From the NCBI GenBank assembly GCA_016744705.1, contig JADGDU010000028.1, positions 1 to 54,838 of the forward strand: DNA of 54,838 nucleotides. Reading direction: 5' to 3'. Shown piece after piece: positions 44,494 through 52,859 of the stretch (position 1 is the stretch's first letter; every line of letters begins with the position of its first letter). The notes beneath the pieces were generated by a model, which had not been told where the DNA came from, made no database searches, and was given only the letters and a program-made list of their open reading frames with translations. The stretch comes from Candidatus Krumholzibacteriia bacterium. Lineage in GTDB: Bacteria > Krumholzibacteriota > Krumholzibacteriia > LZORAL124-64-63. A program made the translations under genes and the position numbers.

Positions 44494-47232
44494 ATGACCT
44501 TGCTTCGCCATTTTAAGCCAGCCCTTCTCTTTTGCCTTATGACATCCTCCGCCTTGGCTGGTGGCAGTGCCCAATGGATCACCTCTGGTACCCAATTGCT
44601 GGGTGGCCCCGGAGCCCAGGGACAGGTGGGCGACGTTCTGCTCGCCAATGATGAAATTTCTCTGGTGATCACCGCCATCAATCACCCCTTCGGGTACGCC
44701 AACACCGGAGGCTGCCTGGTGGATGCGGCCCTGACAACAGACCTCTATGATACTTTTGGACAACTCTACGTTTACCTGGACGACGACTGGCCTCGCCAGG
44801 CCAATTACTCGTCCTTGAGCATCGTCAATGACGGTTCAGGAAGCAGCCCGGCTCGGGTGCGGGCCCAGGGTGTCGACTCGGATAACGCCTCCATCACCAT
44901 CATAACTGATTATATTCTGGAAGAAGGTGCTTCCGAAGTCACCATCACCTCCACGCTGACCAATGGCAGTGGCAGCACCCTCAACAACTATGAATTGGGC
45001 GATGCCTTCCAGTGGGATGGCTGCGAAACCTTTGCTCCCGGATACGGCTTCAATATCAGCGGCACCACTTACGAACCCTGGCTGGCTGGCACTGCTGGGT
45101 CTCTGGCCTATGGTTATTATGGAGATGGCGAGACCATGTGGGGCCCCAACGGCAATGGCTGGTCCGATACCAACATTAAAACCGTCACCATCAGCCCTGG
45201 TGGCCAGGCCGACTTCACCCGGTATTTTCAGGTGAGTGGCTCCGGACTGGGCCCAGTGACCACGCACGCTCATGACAAGGCCCAATTGCCCGTAGGAACT
45301 TGTAGTGGATCTGTCACCCGAAATGACAATGCCGCCCCCATGGCTGGAGCCACCGTGGATGTTTACGACGCTGGGGGCACCATCTACACCCAAATGATCA
45401 CCGATGCCAACGGACTGGGCCAAGTGAGCCTGGCTCCCGGCAACTGGCGACTGGTGGCCGGCGCTTCCGGGTTTGATTCTGTAGAGCAGTGGTACACCGT
45501 CAATCTGGGCGCCACCACATCCTTCACCTTCCTTATGGGCGAAGGCGGCAACACGGGCAGCTACGCCTTGGGTGATACACTGACCGTCATCCAGAAACCT
45601 CTGCTGAACATTCCGGCCATCGTTCAAAACGGCGCCTCCTTTATGATCAACTGCCAGGCAGATCCGGCCACCACTGGCTGGAACGCCACCTTGCAACACG
45701 GCCTGACAGAAGTCTTCCTGGCCGTTAATTCGGCCACCTACAATGCCTCCACCACCTGGTGGGATCTGGATGTCCAGGTTCCTGATGTTGATCTGTATGA
45801 GCTCTACAACCTGCGGGTGACGGCCAACGGCGGCCTCGATGATACAGCCCACAATGCTGTGCAAGTTATCGCATCCGAACATGAGGACTTTTATTTCCTG
45901 CACATCACCGACACCCACCTGCCCACCCACTTCTTTTACGAAAACAGTGCCTCCCTCACCGACACCAGTGAAGTGATGGATCTGCGCGCCATCGTTCAGG
46001 ATGCCTCCCTGATCAACCCAGCCTTTGTGCTGCATACCGGAGACCTGATCAACGAAGGTGAGCTGGAAGATTTTGAACAGCGCCGGTACTACTCTCGCAG
46101 CCAGCAAATATTGGGAGAATTTTCCGTGCCGGTTTACCTCATTGCTGGTAACCACGACATCGGAGGCTGGAACGACACCCCACCTTCGGCCGGAACCGCC
46201 CGCCGGGATTGGTGGCGTTTTTATGGTTGGAATATTTTGAATGATCCTCCGGCGGGAGCCCCCCTGCATACCCAAAATTACAGTTTCGATTATGCCGGTG
46301 TGCACTTCACGGCTCTGGAAGCCTACGACAACTACGACATGTGGCGCTCCGAAATCTATGGGGCCGACAGTTTCACCGCAGCCCAGATGAGTTGGCTAAA
46401 CAACGACCTGGCCACCGCCTCCAGCAGCCTCGCCCAGGTCCTGTTCTATCATTATGATTTTTCCAGCCAACTCAACCTCAACTCTTTGGCTGTAGACATG
46501 GCTCTGTGGGGGCACATTCACCGGGATGAAGGCAGCCTCTCTGGCCCACCATTTAACCTGGCCACAAACCAGGTATGCGATGGCGAACGATCCTACCGTT
46601 TGATCCGGGTGCACGACGGAGTGCTGGATCCCCGCCCCACCCTGAGCGCCGGTTCCGCCGGACAAAACCTGCGGGCAGCTTATGCTCCGTCCAATTATGG
46701 AGCAGCAGATAGCGTGACGGCCACCATCACCAATAGTTTTGCCGAAAACTTCCAGCACGGTCGGATCATTTTCAACATGCCAAAAATGGAAAATGGTGCA
46801 GCCACCCCGAGTATTGACGGTGGCACTCTGGTTCAGATCGACAACTCCGGCGATACCAGTTTGTGGTACGTGGATGTGGATATTGCCGCACAGAGCAATA
46901 CCACCGTTTCCGCATATTTCACGCTGCCCTCCGGAGTGCCAGCAGCCCCTTCCAGTGGTCTGGTCATGCACCCCGGATATCCCAACCCTTTCAACCCCAG
47001 CACAACCTTAAGCTACTCCCTGCCCCGGGAAGGCCATGTGCGAGTAGCCATCATCGACCTGCGTGGTCGTGAGGTCGCCGTTTTGGTGGATGATGTTCAG
47101 GCTTCGGGTGAGCAACAGATCAAGTGGAATGGCATGAATCGTTTGGGCCTGCCGGTTCCATCAGGAACCTACATTGCCCACGTCAGAGCTGACGGGAAAG
47201 TGCGCACCACTAAAATCACCATGGCGAAATAG
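44494..47232 (+). CDS. Secreted calcineurin-like metallophosphoesterase with C-terminal sorting domain
   Basis: A 912-residue secreted protein. Signal peptide (MTSSALAG). The first 250 residues are a beta-rich domain of unknown type. Around 265-345 is a carboxypeptidase-regulatory-like module (GSVTRNDNAAPMAGATVDVYD). The metallophosphoesterase core begins near 469 with HITDTH, then LHTGDLINEG, IAGNHDIGG near 551 and GHIH near 672, giving the two-metal site. The last 85 residues, from NPFNPSTTLSYSLP, repeat the FlgD-like/T9SS-type sorting domain seen at 27.5 kb. Likely substrates are phosphate esters or nucleotides outside the cell. AGGA precedes the ATG. Confidence 0.88.
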   Translation: MTLLRHFKPALLFCLMTSSALAGGSAQWITSGTQLLGGPGAQGQVGDVLLANDEISLVITAINHPFGYANTGGCLVDAALTTDLYDTFGQLYVYLDDDWPRQANYSSLSIVNDGSGSSPARVRAQGVDSDNASITIITDYILEEGASEVTITSTLTNGSGSTLNNYELGDAFQWDGCETFAPGYGFNISGTTYEPWLAGTAGSLAYGYYGDGETMWGPNGNGWSDTNIKTVTISPGGQADFTRYFQVSGSGLGPVTTHAHDKAQLPVGTCSGSVTRNDNAAPMAGATVDVYDAGGTIYTQMITDANGLGQVSLAPGNWRLVAGASGFDSVEQWYTVNLGATTSFTFLMGEGGNTGSYALGDTLTVIQKPLLNIPAIVQNGASFMINCQADPATTGWNATLQHGLTEVFLAVNSATYNASTTWWDLDVQVPDVDLYELYNLRVTANGGLDDTAHNAVQVIASEHEDFYFLHITDTHLPTHFFYENSASLTDTSEVMDLRAIVQDASLINPAFVLHTGDLINEGELEDFEQRRYYSRSQQILGEFSVPVYLIAGNHDIGGWNDTPPSAGTARRDWWRFYGWNILNDPPAGAPLHTQNYSFDYAGVHFTALEAYDNYDMWRSEIYGADSFTAAQMSWLNNDLATASSSLAQVLFYHYDFSSQLNLNSLAVDMALWGHIHRDEGSLSGPPFNLATNQVCDGERSYRLIRVHDGVLDPRPTLSAGSAGQNLRAAYAPSNYGAADSVTATITNSFAENFQHGRIIFNMPKMENGAATPSIDGGTLVQIDNSGDTSLWYVDVDIAAQSNTTVSAYFTLPSGVPAAPSSGLVMHPGYPNPFNPSTTLSYSLPREGHVRVAIIDLRGREVAVLVDDVQASGEQQIKWNGMNRLGLPVPSGTYIAHVRADGKVRTTKITMAK

Positions 47233-47245
47233 CCCGGGCCGGCAT

Positions 47246-47941
47246 TCATTTTTTTGGATCTGGCTGGGCCCTGTGGATATAGGTGTGGTCATTATTTTCA
47301 GTATGGAATTGGTCAATCATTTCCTGTGTAAGGCCGCCGGTGACCTCTTCTCGGGGGATCCGGCCTTTCAGATACAGATTACGTTCCACAAATACATCAA
47401 AAAAGTATTCCATTTTTTTCTGCAAGTCGGAGCCTTCGGCAAGGCCCAGAGCTCTGGCGATGGCTTCGAAGGTGGATATCCAATTTTCATGGGCCGCTTT
47501 TCGCAGGCGGTAACGTGAGGGTTGATCCACCAACAAATGCACCCTCGGCACATGGGCCAGCTGCTTTTCCCGTCTCTCCATTTTGCCTGCCTGATTCCAA
47601 TTCCCGTCGGGAACAATCAGGTTCAGAGGTTGCTGGACTGAGTTGAGGTATTCCGCATTGAGAGGCTGACTTTGGGGCGAAGGGTAGAGCACAACATTGT
47701 GATGATGAGGGCTCAACGCCCGAGTGATATCCAGGGGAGAATCCTTTTGGCCCCGCACCAAAACTTCACTGTTTTCCAAAACCGTGGGAATCAATTTGCC
47801 AGTGTTGGTTGTCCGGGTGACGTCGCTGAAATGAACAACAACCGTCACCCGGGTTTCTACACATTCCTTCGGCATCACCCGGCAAACACAGAACGCCTGA
47901 GGCATCAGGCAGCTATGACATATCCGGGCCCGTTTGCGCAT
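47246..47941 (-). CDS. DTW-domain tRNA-uridine aminocarboxypropyltransferase-like protein
   Basis: About 231 residues. The N-terminal cysteine pattern CHSCLMPQAFCVC and the later VPDGNWNQAGKM and QPSRYRLRK with STFEAIARALG define the DTW/TapT family, which puts the acp group of SAM on uridine 47 of tRNAs. The namesake D-x-T-W has Asn for Thr here (DGNW). Start at 47941 is set by GGAGG; the longer frame to 48154 is antisense to yjbQ. It is the last gene of glnA-yjbQ-dtw and converges with the phosphoesterase gene, 13 bases apart. Confidence 0.85.
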   Translation of the reverse strand: MRKRARICHSCLMPQAFCVCRVMPKECVETRVTVVVHFSDVTRTTNTGKLIPTVLENSEVLVRGQKDSPLDITRALSPHHHNVVLYPSPQSQPLNAEYLNSVQQPLNLIVPDGNWNQAGKMERREKQLAHVPRVHLLVDQPSRYRLRKAAHENWISTFEAIARALGLAEGSDLQKKMEYFFDVFVERNLYLKGRIPREEVTGGLTQEMIDQFHTENNDHTYIHRAQPDPKK

Positions 47942-47945
47942 GTAT

Positions 47946-48335
47946 TTATCCTCCGCTGACCCAAACATTGCGCCGGCGGGGACCATCAAAATCGCAGAAC
48001 CAGATCTTCTGCCAAGTGCCCAACCTGAGCTGACCATCCTGTACAATGACCTGCACTGAGGAGCCGTACAAACTGGCCTTGATGTGGGCCGCTGAATTGC
48101 CTTCAGCGTGCAGATAACCATCGGTCCAGGGAATGAGCTTATCCAAAGCCACATTCATATCCCGCACCACATCAGGGTCGGCCCCTTCATTGATGGTCAC
48201 CGCTGCAGTGGTGTGAGGATTGAACACCGTCACCACCCCATCTTTCAGGCCCAGGTCGCTGACGGCCTGGGCCACCAGATCGGTCACATCCAGAAAATCA
48301 GTCAGTCCGCCACTTTGTACTGATAACTCCACCAT
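47946..48335 (-). CDS. YjbQ/UPF0047 family protein
   Basis: A 129-residue member of the UPF0047 family (YjbQ), called 'secondary thiamine-phosphate synthase enzyme' in databases because some members can replace thiE. Motifs: VTVFNPHTTAAVTINEGADPD (core NPHTTAAVTINEGADPD), HAEGNSAAHIKASLYGSS and the C-terminal WQKIWFCDFDGPRRR, with His and Glu metal-type residues. Start at 48335 follows AGGAG by 8 bases. It lies between glnA (11 bases) and the DTW gene (4 bases). The physiological role is not settled. Confidence 0.9.
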   Translation of the reverse strand: MVELSVQSGGLTDFLDVTDLVAQAVSDLGLKDGVVTVFNPHTTAAVTINEGADPDVVRDMNVALDKLIPWTDGYLHAEGNSAAHIKASLYGSSVQVIVQDGQLRLGTWQKIWFCDFDGPRRRNVWVSGG

Positions 48336-48346
48336 GAGCACATCTC

Positions 48347-49717
48347 CTAGAAGTCAAAGTACATGGTGAACTCATGAGGATGCGGCCGTTGGTTGATGGC
48401 GTTAATCTCGTCATTTTTAATTTCCAACCACCGGCGAATCAAGCTCTCAGGGAAGACATCCCCACGCATCAGGAACTCGTGATCCTTTTCCAGGGCATCC
48501 AGAGAATCGGCCAAACTGCGTGGCAGGAAATCGGGCTGCTTAGGTGTGGAACCAGGAGCTTCAGCTGGAGCATACCCTGCTTCAACCGGATCAATGCGGT
48601 TGATGATACCGTCCAGGCCCGCCATCAAAATGGCAGCCGTGCACAGATAAGGGTTGGCAGTCAAATCGGGAGGACGATACTCCACACGCCGCAGCTGAGG
48701 ATCAGTCACATAACTGGGGATACGGATGGCTGCGCCACGGTTACTGCAACCGAAGGTGCGCACAGTGGGCGCCTCAAAACCTGGCACCAGGCGTTTGAAA
48801 CTGTTGGTACTGGGATTGGTCAGGGCGCACAGGGCATCAGAATGCTTGAGCAAGCCGCCCACGTAAAACATGGCCGTTTCAGAAAGGCTTGCGAAACCCT
48901 TTTCGTCATTGAAAATATTCTTTCCATCTTTCATCAGGAACTGATGCAGATGCCAGCCACTACCCGCATTATCGATCATGGGTTTGGGCATGAACGTGAC
49001 CTTAAGTCCGTGCTCTTTTGCCTTGTTGAAAAGAATGTATTTGGTCAGCACGGCATGGTCACCGGTGGTGCACAGGTCAGCGAACCAACCTTCAATTTCC
49101 TGCTGGCCCTGGGCCCCCACTTCGTGGTGGTGGTACCGCACGGGAATACCGAAGTCGGCCATGACACTGCAAACCTCATCCCGGAAATCATCGTACCGGT
49201 CGAAAGGGTTGCAGGCGTGGTAGGCATTCTGATAAAAGCTCTCTCCGCTGCGCACGCTATAAGCGCTGTCGTTGGCTTCTGACAGGAACTCGGCATCTTC
49301 AAAAATGTGGAATTCGTATTCCGGGCCCCATTGGCTCAGGTCGGCAATGCCGGCATCCTTCATGGCCTGCTCCGCTTTGCGACCAACCACCCGGCCGTCC
49401 TGACTGAATGGAGTGCGGTTTTCATCGGTCAGGCAGGCTGTGGCAAACATGGTCAGAGTGGGGCGTTTGCGGAAAGGATCCATATTCGCCGTGTTCAGGT
49501 CCGGGACCAGAACCATGTCGCTATTTTCTACTTTCAGGAATCCGTAGCTGGATCCATCAAAGCCAATACCATTTTTACAGACATCTTCAGTGAGCCTGTC
49601 CATGGGAAAGCTGATGTGATGCAGCCTTCCTGTAAGGTCAAGCATTTTGAGATCGATGAATTGAACGCCCTGCTCTTGGGCGAATTTGCGAACCTGTGCG
49701 AATTTGATGTCGGACAT
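48347..49717 (-). CDS. glnA: Glutamine synthetase, type I
   Basis: A 456-residue enzyme that adds ammonia to glutamate with ATP. Seen in order: GIGFDGSSYGF, EYEFHIFED, HHHEVGAQGQQEIEG, the ATP-loop KPMIDNAGSGWHLHQF (GSGMHvHqS in most), NPSTNSFKRLVPGFEAP and the RRVEYRPPD segment. The adenylylation site of GSI-beta (NLYDLP) has no Tyr in the corresponding place (QPDFLPRSL), so this is an alpha-type enzyme without adenylylation control (hand alignment). AGGTTGGG precedes the ATG. It heads an operon with yjbQ and the DTW gene and diverges from the dehydrogenase operon. Confidence 0.93.
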   Translation of the reverse strand: MSDIKFAQVRKFAQEQGVQFIDLKMLDLTGRLHHISFPMDRLTEDVCKNGIGFDGSSYGFLKVENSDMVLVPDLNTANMDPFRKRPTLTMFATACLTDENRTPFSQDGRVVGRKAEQAMKDAGIADLSQWGPEYEFHIFEDAEFLSEANDSAYSVRSGESFYQNAYHACNPFDRYDDFRDEVCSVMADFGIPVRYHHHEVGAQGQQEIEGWFADLCTTGDHAVLTKYILFNKAKEHGLKVTFMPKPMIDNAGSGWHLHQFLMKDGKNIFNDEKGFASLSETAMFYVGGLLKHSDALCALTNPSTNSFKRLVPGFEAPTVRTFGCSNRGAAIRIPSYVTDPQLRRVEYRPPDLTANPYLCTAAILMAGLDGIINRIDPVEAGYAPAEAPGSTPKQPDFLPRSLADSLDALEKDHEFLMRGDVFPESLIRRWLEIKNDEINAINQRPHPHEFTMYFDF

Positions 49718-49926
49718 GACCCAACCTCACGGAAGGTAGATACAAAGCACTGGTAATCGGTCCGAGACGCGCAGGCTTCGGGGACCACCGGGATGATGGA
49801 TGAAATATAGGCATTCAAGGGGCATGGAAAAAGCAGAGAATGATACTAAAGCTTTCTTGCCCGGCCCTGATTGGGGATCTACTTTTCAAACAGCCCAGAC
49901 CTCATCCCCGATCAAAGGATGCTTTG

Positions 49927-51357
49927 GTGAGTAAGGAAAACGTGAAGATCAATTTCGCAGGCAAATCCATTGTCTGTCGCACTGACACCAGTGTCGGTGT
50001 TGCTCTGTGGGAAAAAGGCATCCGCCACATATCCCGCAGCCCCAAATATGGCAAGCCCAGAGGGATGTCCTGCGCCCGCGGACACTGCACATCCTGCCTT
50101 ATGCGCGTGGATGGCGAGCCAAATGTGCGCACCTGCGAAACGCCTGTGCGCGAGGGAATGGTGGTGGAAATCCAGGATGCCGGAGCATTTTATGGCCCCC
50201 CCATGCAAAAAATGCTCTCCATCGGGGGCAGTCTTTTTCCCGTGGGATTCTACTATAAATGGTTCACCAAACCTGCGGTATTGAGCCGGTTCTTTCTGGA
50301 CCAAATTCGTCCCCTAACCGGGGTCGGAAGGCTGCCTAATGCTTCTCACGCGGTGGCAGCCCTGCCGGCGGGTGAAGAGGTCGAAGTTCTGCCCTCTTCC
50401 GAATTGGGAAATGTGGGACACCTGATCATTGGCGCAGGCCCCAGCGGCCTGATGGAAGCCCTCCAGGCTGATGGCCCCGTCACTATCATAGACGACAATC
50501 AGGAGCCCGGCGGGCAACGTGCTGCCGCTCTGGAAGCCCTGCACAGCACCCCAGGAACAAACTTTGATCGCTTTGAAATTCTGGTGGCTGCCCACAAGCG
50601 TCTCACCCAACTCAAAGAGGAACTGGCCGACCGGCCTGATATCAACTTCCGGGGCGGCGTTCGCGCCATCGCCGGATACCAACCGTCCTGTGTGGTTATG
50701 CGGGATGAGTTCAAACTGGAGACGGCCTCTTTTGACTGTATGACCTGGGCCGCTGGCGCTCTGGATTCCCTGGGTCTCTTTCCCGGCAATGACACCCCAG
50801 GTGTTATTGGCCCTCGAGCGGCTTACCGCCTCCTCCAAAGAGACGGGCTGAATGTTCAAGGCCAACGAGTGCTTGTCATCGGCGGCGGTCTCGATTTTTG
50901 GCTCACCGCTGCCCTGCTGGAGAGCCGCGGCGCCACAGTCAGCCTGGTCATGACCGAAACCGGATACCAATCCGAAGTATCCGCTGCCGTGGACAGAGGC
51001 TGGCAATTGACTACAGGCCTGCAACTGAGCAACATCAGCAGCCGTGGTGAAAACGCTCTGGAGGCCACCTTCGCCCCCGGCGCCACCACTCCTGGCCCCG
51101 CCCACAGTCACCTCAAAATCGAAGCCCAGTTTGCGGTAATTTGTGGCCGAGGCAAACCAGCTTACGACATCCCTTATCAGTTGGGACTGGAGCTGACGGC
51201 CCAGCCCCAGTGTGGCGGCTATGCTCCCCGAGGAGTCCAGGCCCCACGCTTTGAAACTAACCTGAAATCGGGCTCATCCCTACTCGTCTGTGGGGAAGCC
51301 ACAGGAGCCCTTCCAGCGCAGCAGGTGCTGGACAACAAGAAGGCGACATCATCATGA
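49927..51357 (+). CDS. Fe-S/FAD dehydrogenase alpha subunit (sarcosine oxidase/HcnAB/PDH1-like)
   Basis: About 476 residues. The first 100 form a [2Fe-2S] ferredoxin-type domain (Fer2_4) with CARGHCTSC and a fourth Cys in RTCETPV. From about 165 comes a Pyr_redox-type flavoprotein: LIIGAGPSGLMEA binds FAD, DDNQEPGGQR follows, and VIGGGLDFWLTAAL is a degenerate second dinucleotide site. This matches the alpha chains of heterotetrameric sarcosine oxidase, opine/D-hydroxyproline dehydrogenase, HCN synthase (HcnA+B fused) and archaeal proline dehydrogenase 1. GTG at 49927 follows AAAGGA; the ATG at 49840 has no similarity upstream. Its stop overlaps the next gene (ATGA). Confidence 0.85.
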   Translation: MSKENVKINFAGKSIVCRTDTSVGVALWEKGIRHISRSPKYGKPRGMSCARGHCTSCLMRVDGEPNVRTCETPVREGMVVEIQDAGAFYGPPMQKMLSIGGSLFPVGFYYKWFTKPAVLSRFFLDQIRPLTGVGRLPNASHAVAALPAGEEVEVLPSSELGNVGHLIIGAGPSGLMEALQADGPVTIIDDNQEPGGQRAAALEALHSTPGTNFDRFEILVAAHKRLTQLKEELADRPDINFRGGVRAIAGYQPSCVVMRDEFKLETASFDCMTWAAGALDSLGLFPGNDTPGVIGPRAAYRLLQRDGLNVQGQRVLVIGGGLDFWLTAALLESRGATVSLVMTETGYQSEVSAAVDRGWQLTTGLQLSNISSRGENALEATFAPGATTPGPAHSHLKIEAQFAVICGRGKPAYDIPYQLGLELTAQPQCGGYAPRGVQAPRFETNLKSGSSLLVCGEATGALPAQQVLDNKKATSS

Positions 51358-51659
51358 GCCAAGCCAAGGTTTTTCTCTGCCAATGCGAAGATGTCACCCT
51401 AGGCGATTTTCAGGCTGCCTACGGCGAAGGATTCACCGAGATGGAAAGCTTAAAGCGCTACACCGGTGTGGGCACGGGTTTCTGCCAGGGCAAAGGCTGC
51501 CTCAGTGAGTCGGTTTTTGAATTGGCCAAGCTGCGCGGTATCGATCCCCAGGAAATCAAACTGACCAACGTGCGCCCTCCTGCTGAACCCATGACCTTTG
51601 CAGAATTAGCCAGCCTTGAGATTCCGGAACCTGCCGCTTCAGGAAAGGATGAATCATGA
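51354..51659 (+). CDS. Small BFD-like [2Fe-2S] subunit (gamma)
   Basis: A 101-residue protein with CQC near residue 9 and, about 33 residues later, GFCQGKGC, the four-cysteine pattern of bacterioferritin-associated-ferredoxin-like (BFD) domains. In related enzymes this domain is either a separate small chain or fused to the C-terminus of the alpha subunit; here it is separate. It should carry electrons between flavins of the neighbours. It overlaps both flanking genes by 4 nt. Confidence 0.87.
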   Translation: MSQAKVFLCQCEDVTLGDFQAAYGEGFTEMESLKRYTGVGTGFCQGKGCLSESVFELAKLRGIDPQEIKLTNVRPPAEPMTFAELASLEIPEPAASGKDES

Positions 51660-52840
51660 TTCCATTGTCTCAGGGCCAGGTGCCCGCCAGCGCCGACGCC
51701 GTGATCATCGGTGGTGGCATCAACGGCCTGACCACAGCCCGGGAATTGGGCAAACTGGGCTTGAAGAACATTGTGGTTCTGGAAAAGAACTATATCGGTA
51801 GTGGTTCCACCGGACGTTGTGGTGGTGGCATCCGCCAACAATGGACCACCAAAGAGAACATCCGCCTGGCCCAGGAAAGCGTGGCCATGTACGAGGAAAT
51901 GAGCGCTGATCTGGGCTATCAGGTGTTCTTCCGCCAGGGTGGTTATCTGATGATCACCGAGAATGAATCCGACCTGCCCGCCCTGCGCCAGGCCGCCGAG
52001 TTGCAGAATACTTGCGATGTTCCCACAGAATTTCTGCAACCTGAAGAGTGCCTCAAAATTGTTCCAGACCTGAATATTTCAAAACTTAAGGGTGCCACTT
52101 ATTGCCCTAAAGACGGCACAGCCTATCCCTTTGCCGTGGTCTGGGGATACGCCAAAGCCTGCCATAAACTGGGCGTAAAGGTTTTCATCCGCACCACCGT
52201 CACCGAAATTGAAAATGATGGTGGACGCATCAAAGGAGTGGTCACAGACCGGGGACGCATTTCCACACCTCTGGTGATCAACTGCGCCGGCCCCTGGGCC
52301 CGCACCATGGCCGCCAAAGTGGGCGTCACCTTGCCCAACCGTCAGGAACGGCACGAAATCATGGTGTCGGAATCGTTAAAACCATTCCTCGACCCCATGG
52401 TCATCTCCATCACCAACGGGATTTATTTCAGCCAGAGTTTGCGGGGAGAAATTGTGGGTGGCATTGGTGACCCAGCTGAACCCCAGTGGGAAGACCCGGC
52501 CGATTTTGACAATACCAGCCAGCTCCGCTTCGCCGTACGCTTTGCCAAAGCTCTCACCGAATATTACCCCCGTGCATCCAAGGTGCGCATGATGCGCCAG
52601 TGGGCCGGGATGTACGATGTGACTCCGGACCACCGCCCCATCCTCGGCGGAGTACCCGGCCTCGAAGGCTATTTTCATATCTGCGGATTCAGCGGCCATG
52701 GCTTTATGCTGGGTCCCGTAACCGGCGTGCGCATGGCCCGCTATATCACCACGGGCCAACCTGATGATATCATCTCAAGCCTCTCTCTGGACCGCTTCGA
52801 AAAGGGTGGAATTCAGGCTGATGCCTTTGTGGTTGGCTGA
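51656..52840 (+). CDS. DAO-type FAD oxidoreductase, beta subunit (SoxB/HcnC-like)
   Basis: A 394-residue FAD protein of the D-amino-acid-oxidase family. FAD motif AVIIGGGINGLTTARELG, the SoxB-type GSGSTGRCGGGIRQQW, NCAGPWA, and the C-terminal GFSGHGFMLGPVTG. This chain oxidises the substrate C-N bond in sarcosine, proline, hydroxyproline or glycine dehydrogenases; the substrate here cannot be told. It completes an alpha-gamma-beta trio with 4-nt overlaps. Next to glnA, nitrogen use from an amine or imino acid is a fair guess. Its end lies in a perfect hairpin shared with the convergent gene. Confidence 0.88.
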   Translation: MIPLSQGQVPASADAVIIGGGINGLTTARELGKLGLKNIVVLEKNYIGSGSTGRCGGGIRQQWTTKENIRLAQESVAMYEEMSADLGYQVFFRQGGYLMITENESDLPALRQAAELQNTCDVPTEFLQPEECLKIVPDLNISKLKGATYCPKDGTAYPFAVVWGYAKACHKLGVKVFIRTTVTEIENDGGRIKGVVTDRGRISTPLVINCAGPWARTMAAKVGVTLPNRQERHEIMVSESLKPFLDPMVISITNGIYFSQSLRGEIVGGIGDPAEPQWEDPADFDNTSQLRFAVRFAKALTEYYPRASKVRMMRQWAGMYDVTPDHRPILGGVPGLEGYFHICGFSGHGFMLGPVTGVRMARYITTGQPDDIISSLSLDRFEKGGIQADAFVVG

Positions 52841-52859
52841 TCTAGAGCAGATCAGCCAA
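52833..52859. terminator. Perfect hairpin covering both stop codons of convergent genes
   Basis: TTGGCTGATCT and AGATCAGCCAA are perfect 11-bp arms around AGAGC. The TGA of the plus gene and the TAG of the minus gene both lie inside. There is no T-tract, so it may be an RNA 3'-end structure rather than a classic terminator. Confidence 0.5.

Noticed and set aside
44836..46305. Minus-strand frame of 489 codons opposite the metallophosphoesterase
   Set aside because: Antisense shadow of a gene with clear metal-site motifs.
49927..52840. Hydrogen cyanide synthase HcnABC
   Set aside because: HcnA and HcnB are separate in known producers and no BFD-like free chain occurs between them; the trio resembles several amine or imino-acid dehydrogenases equally well, so a cyanide role is unsupported.
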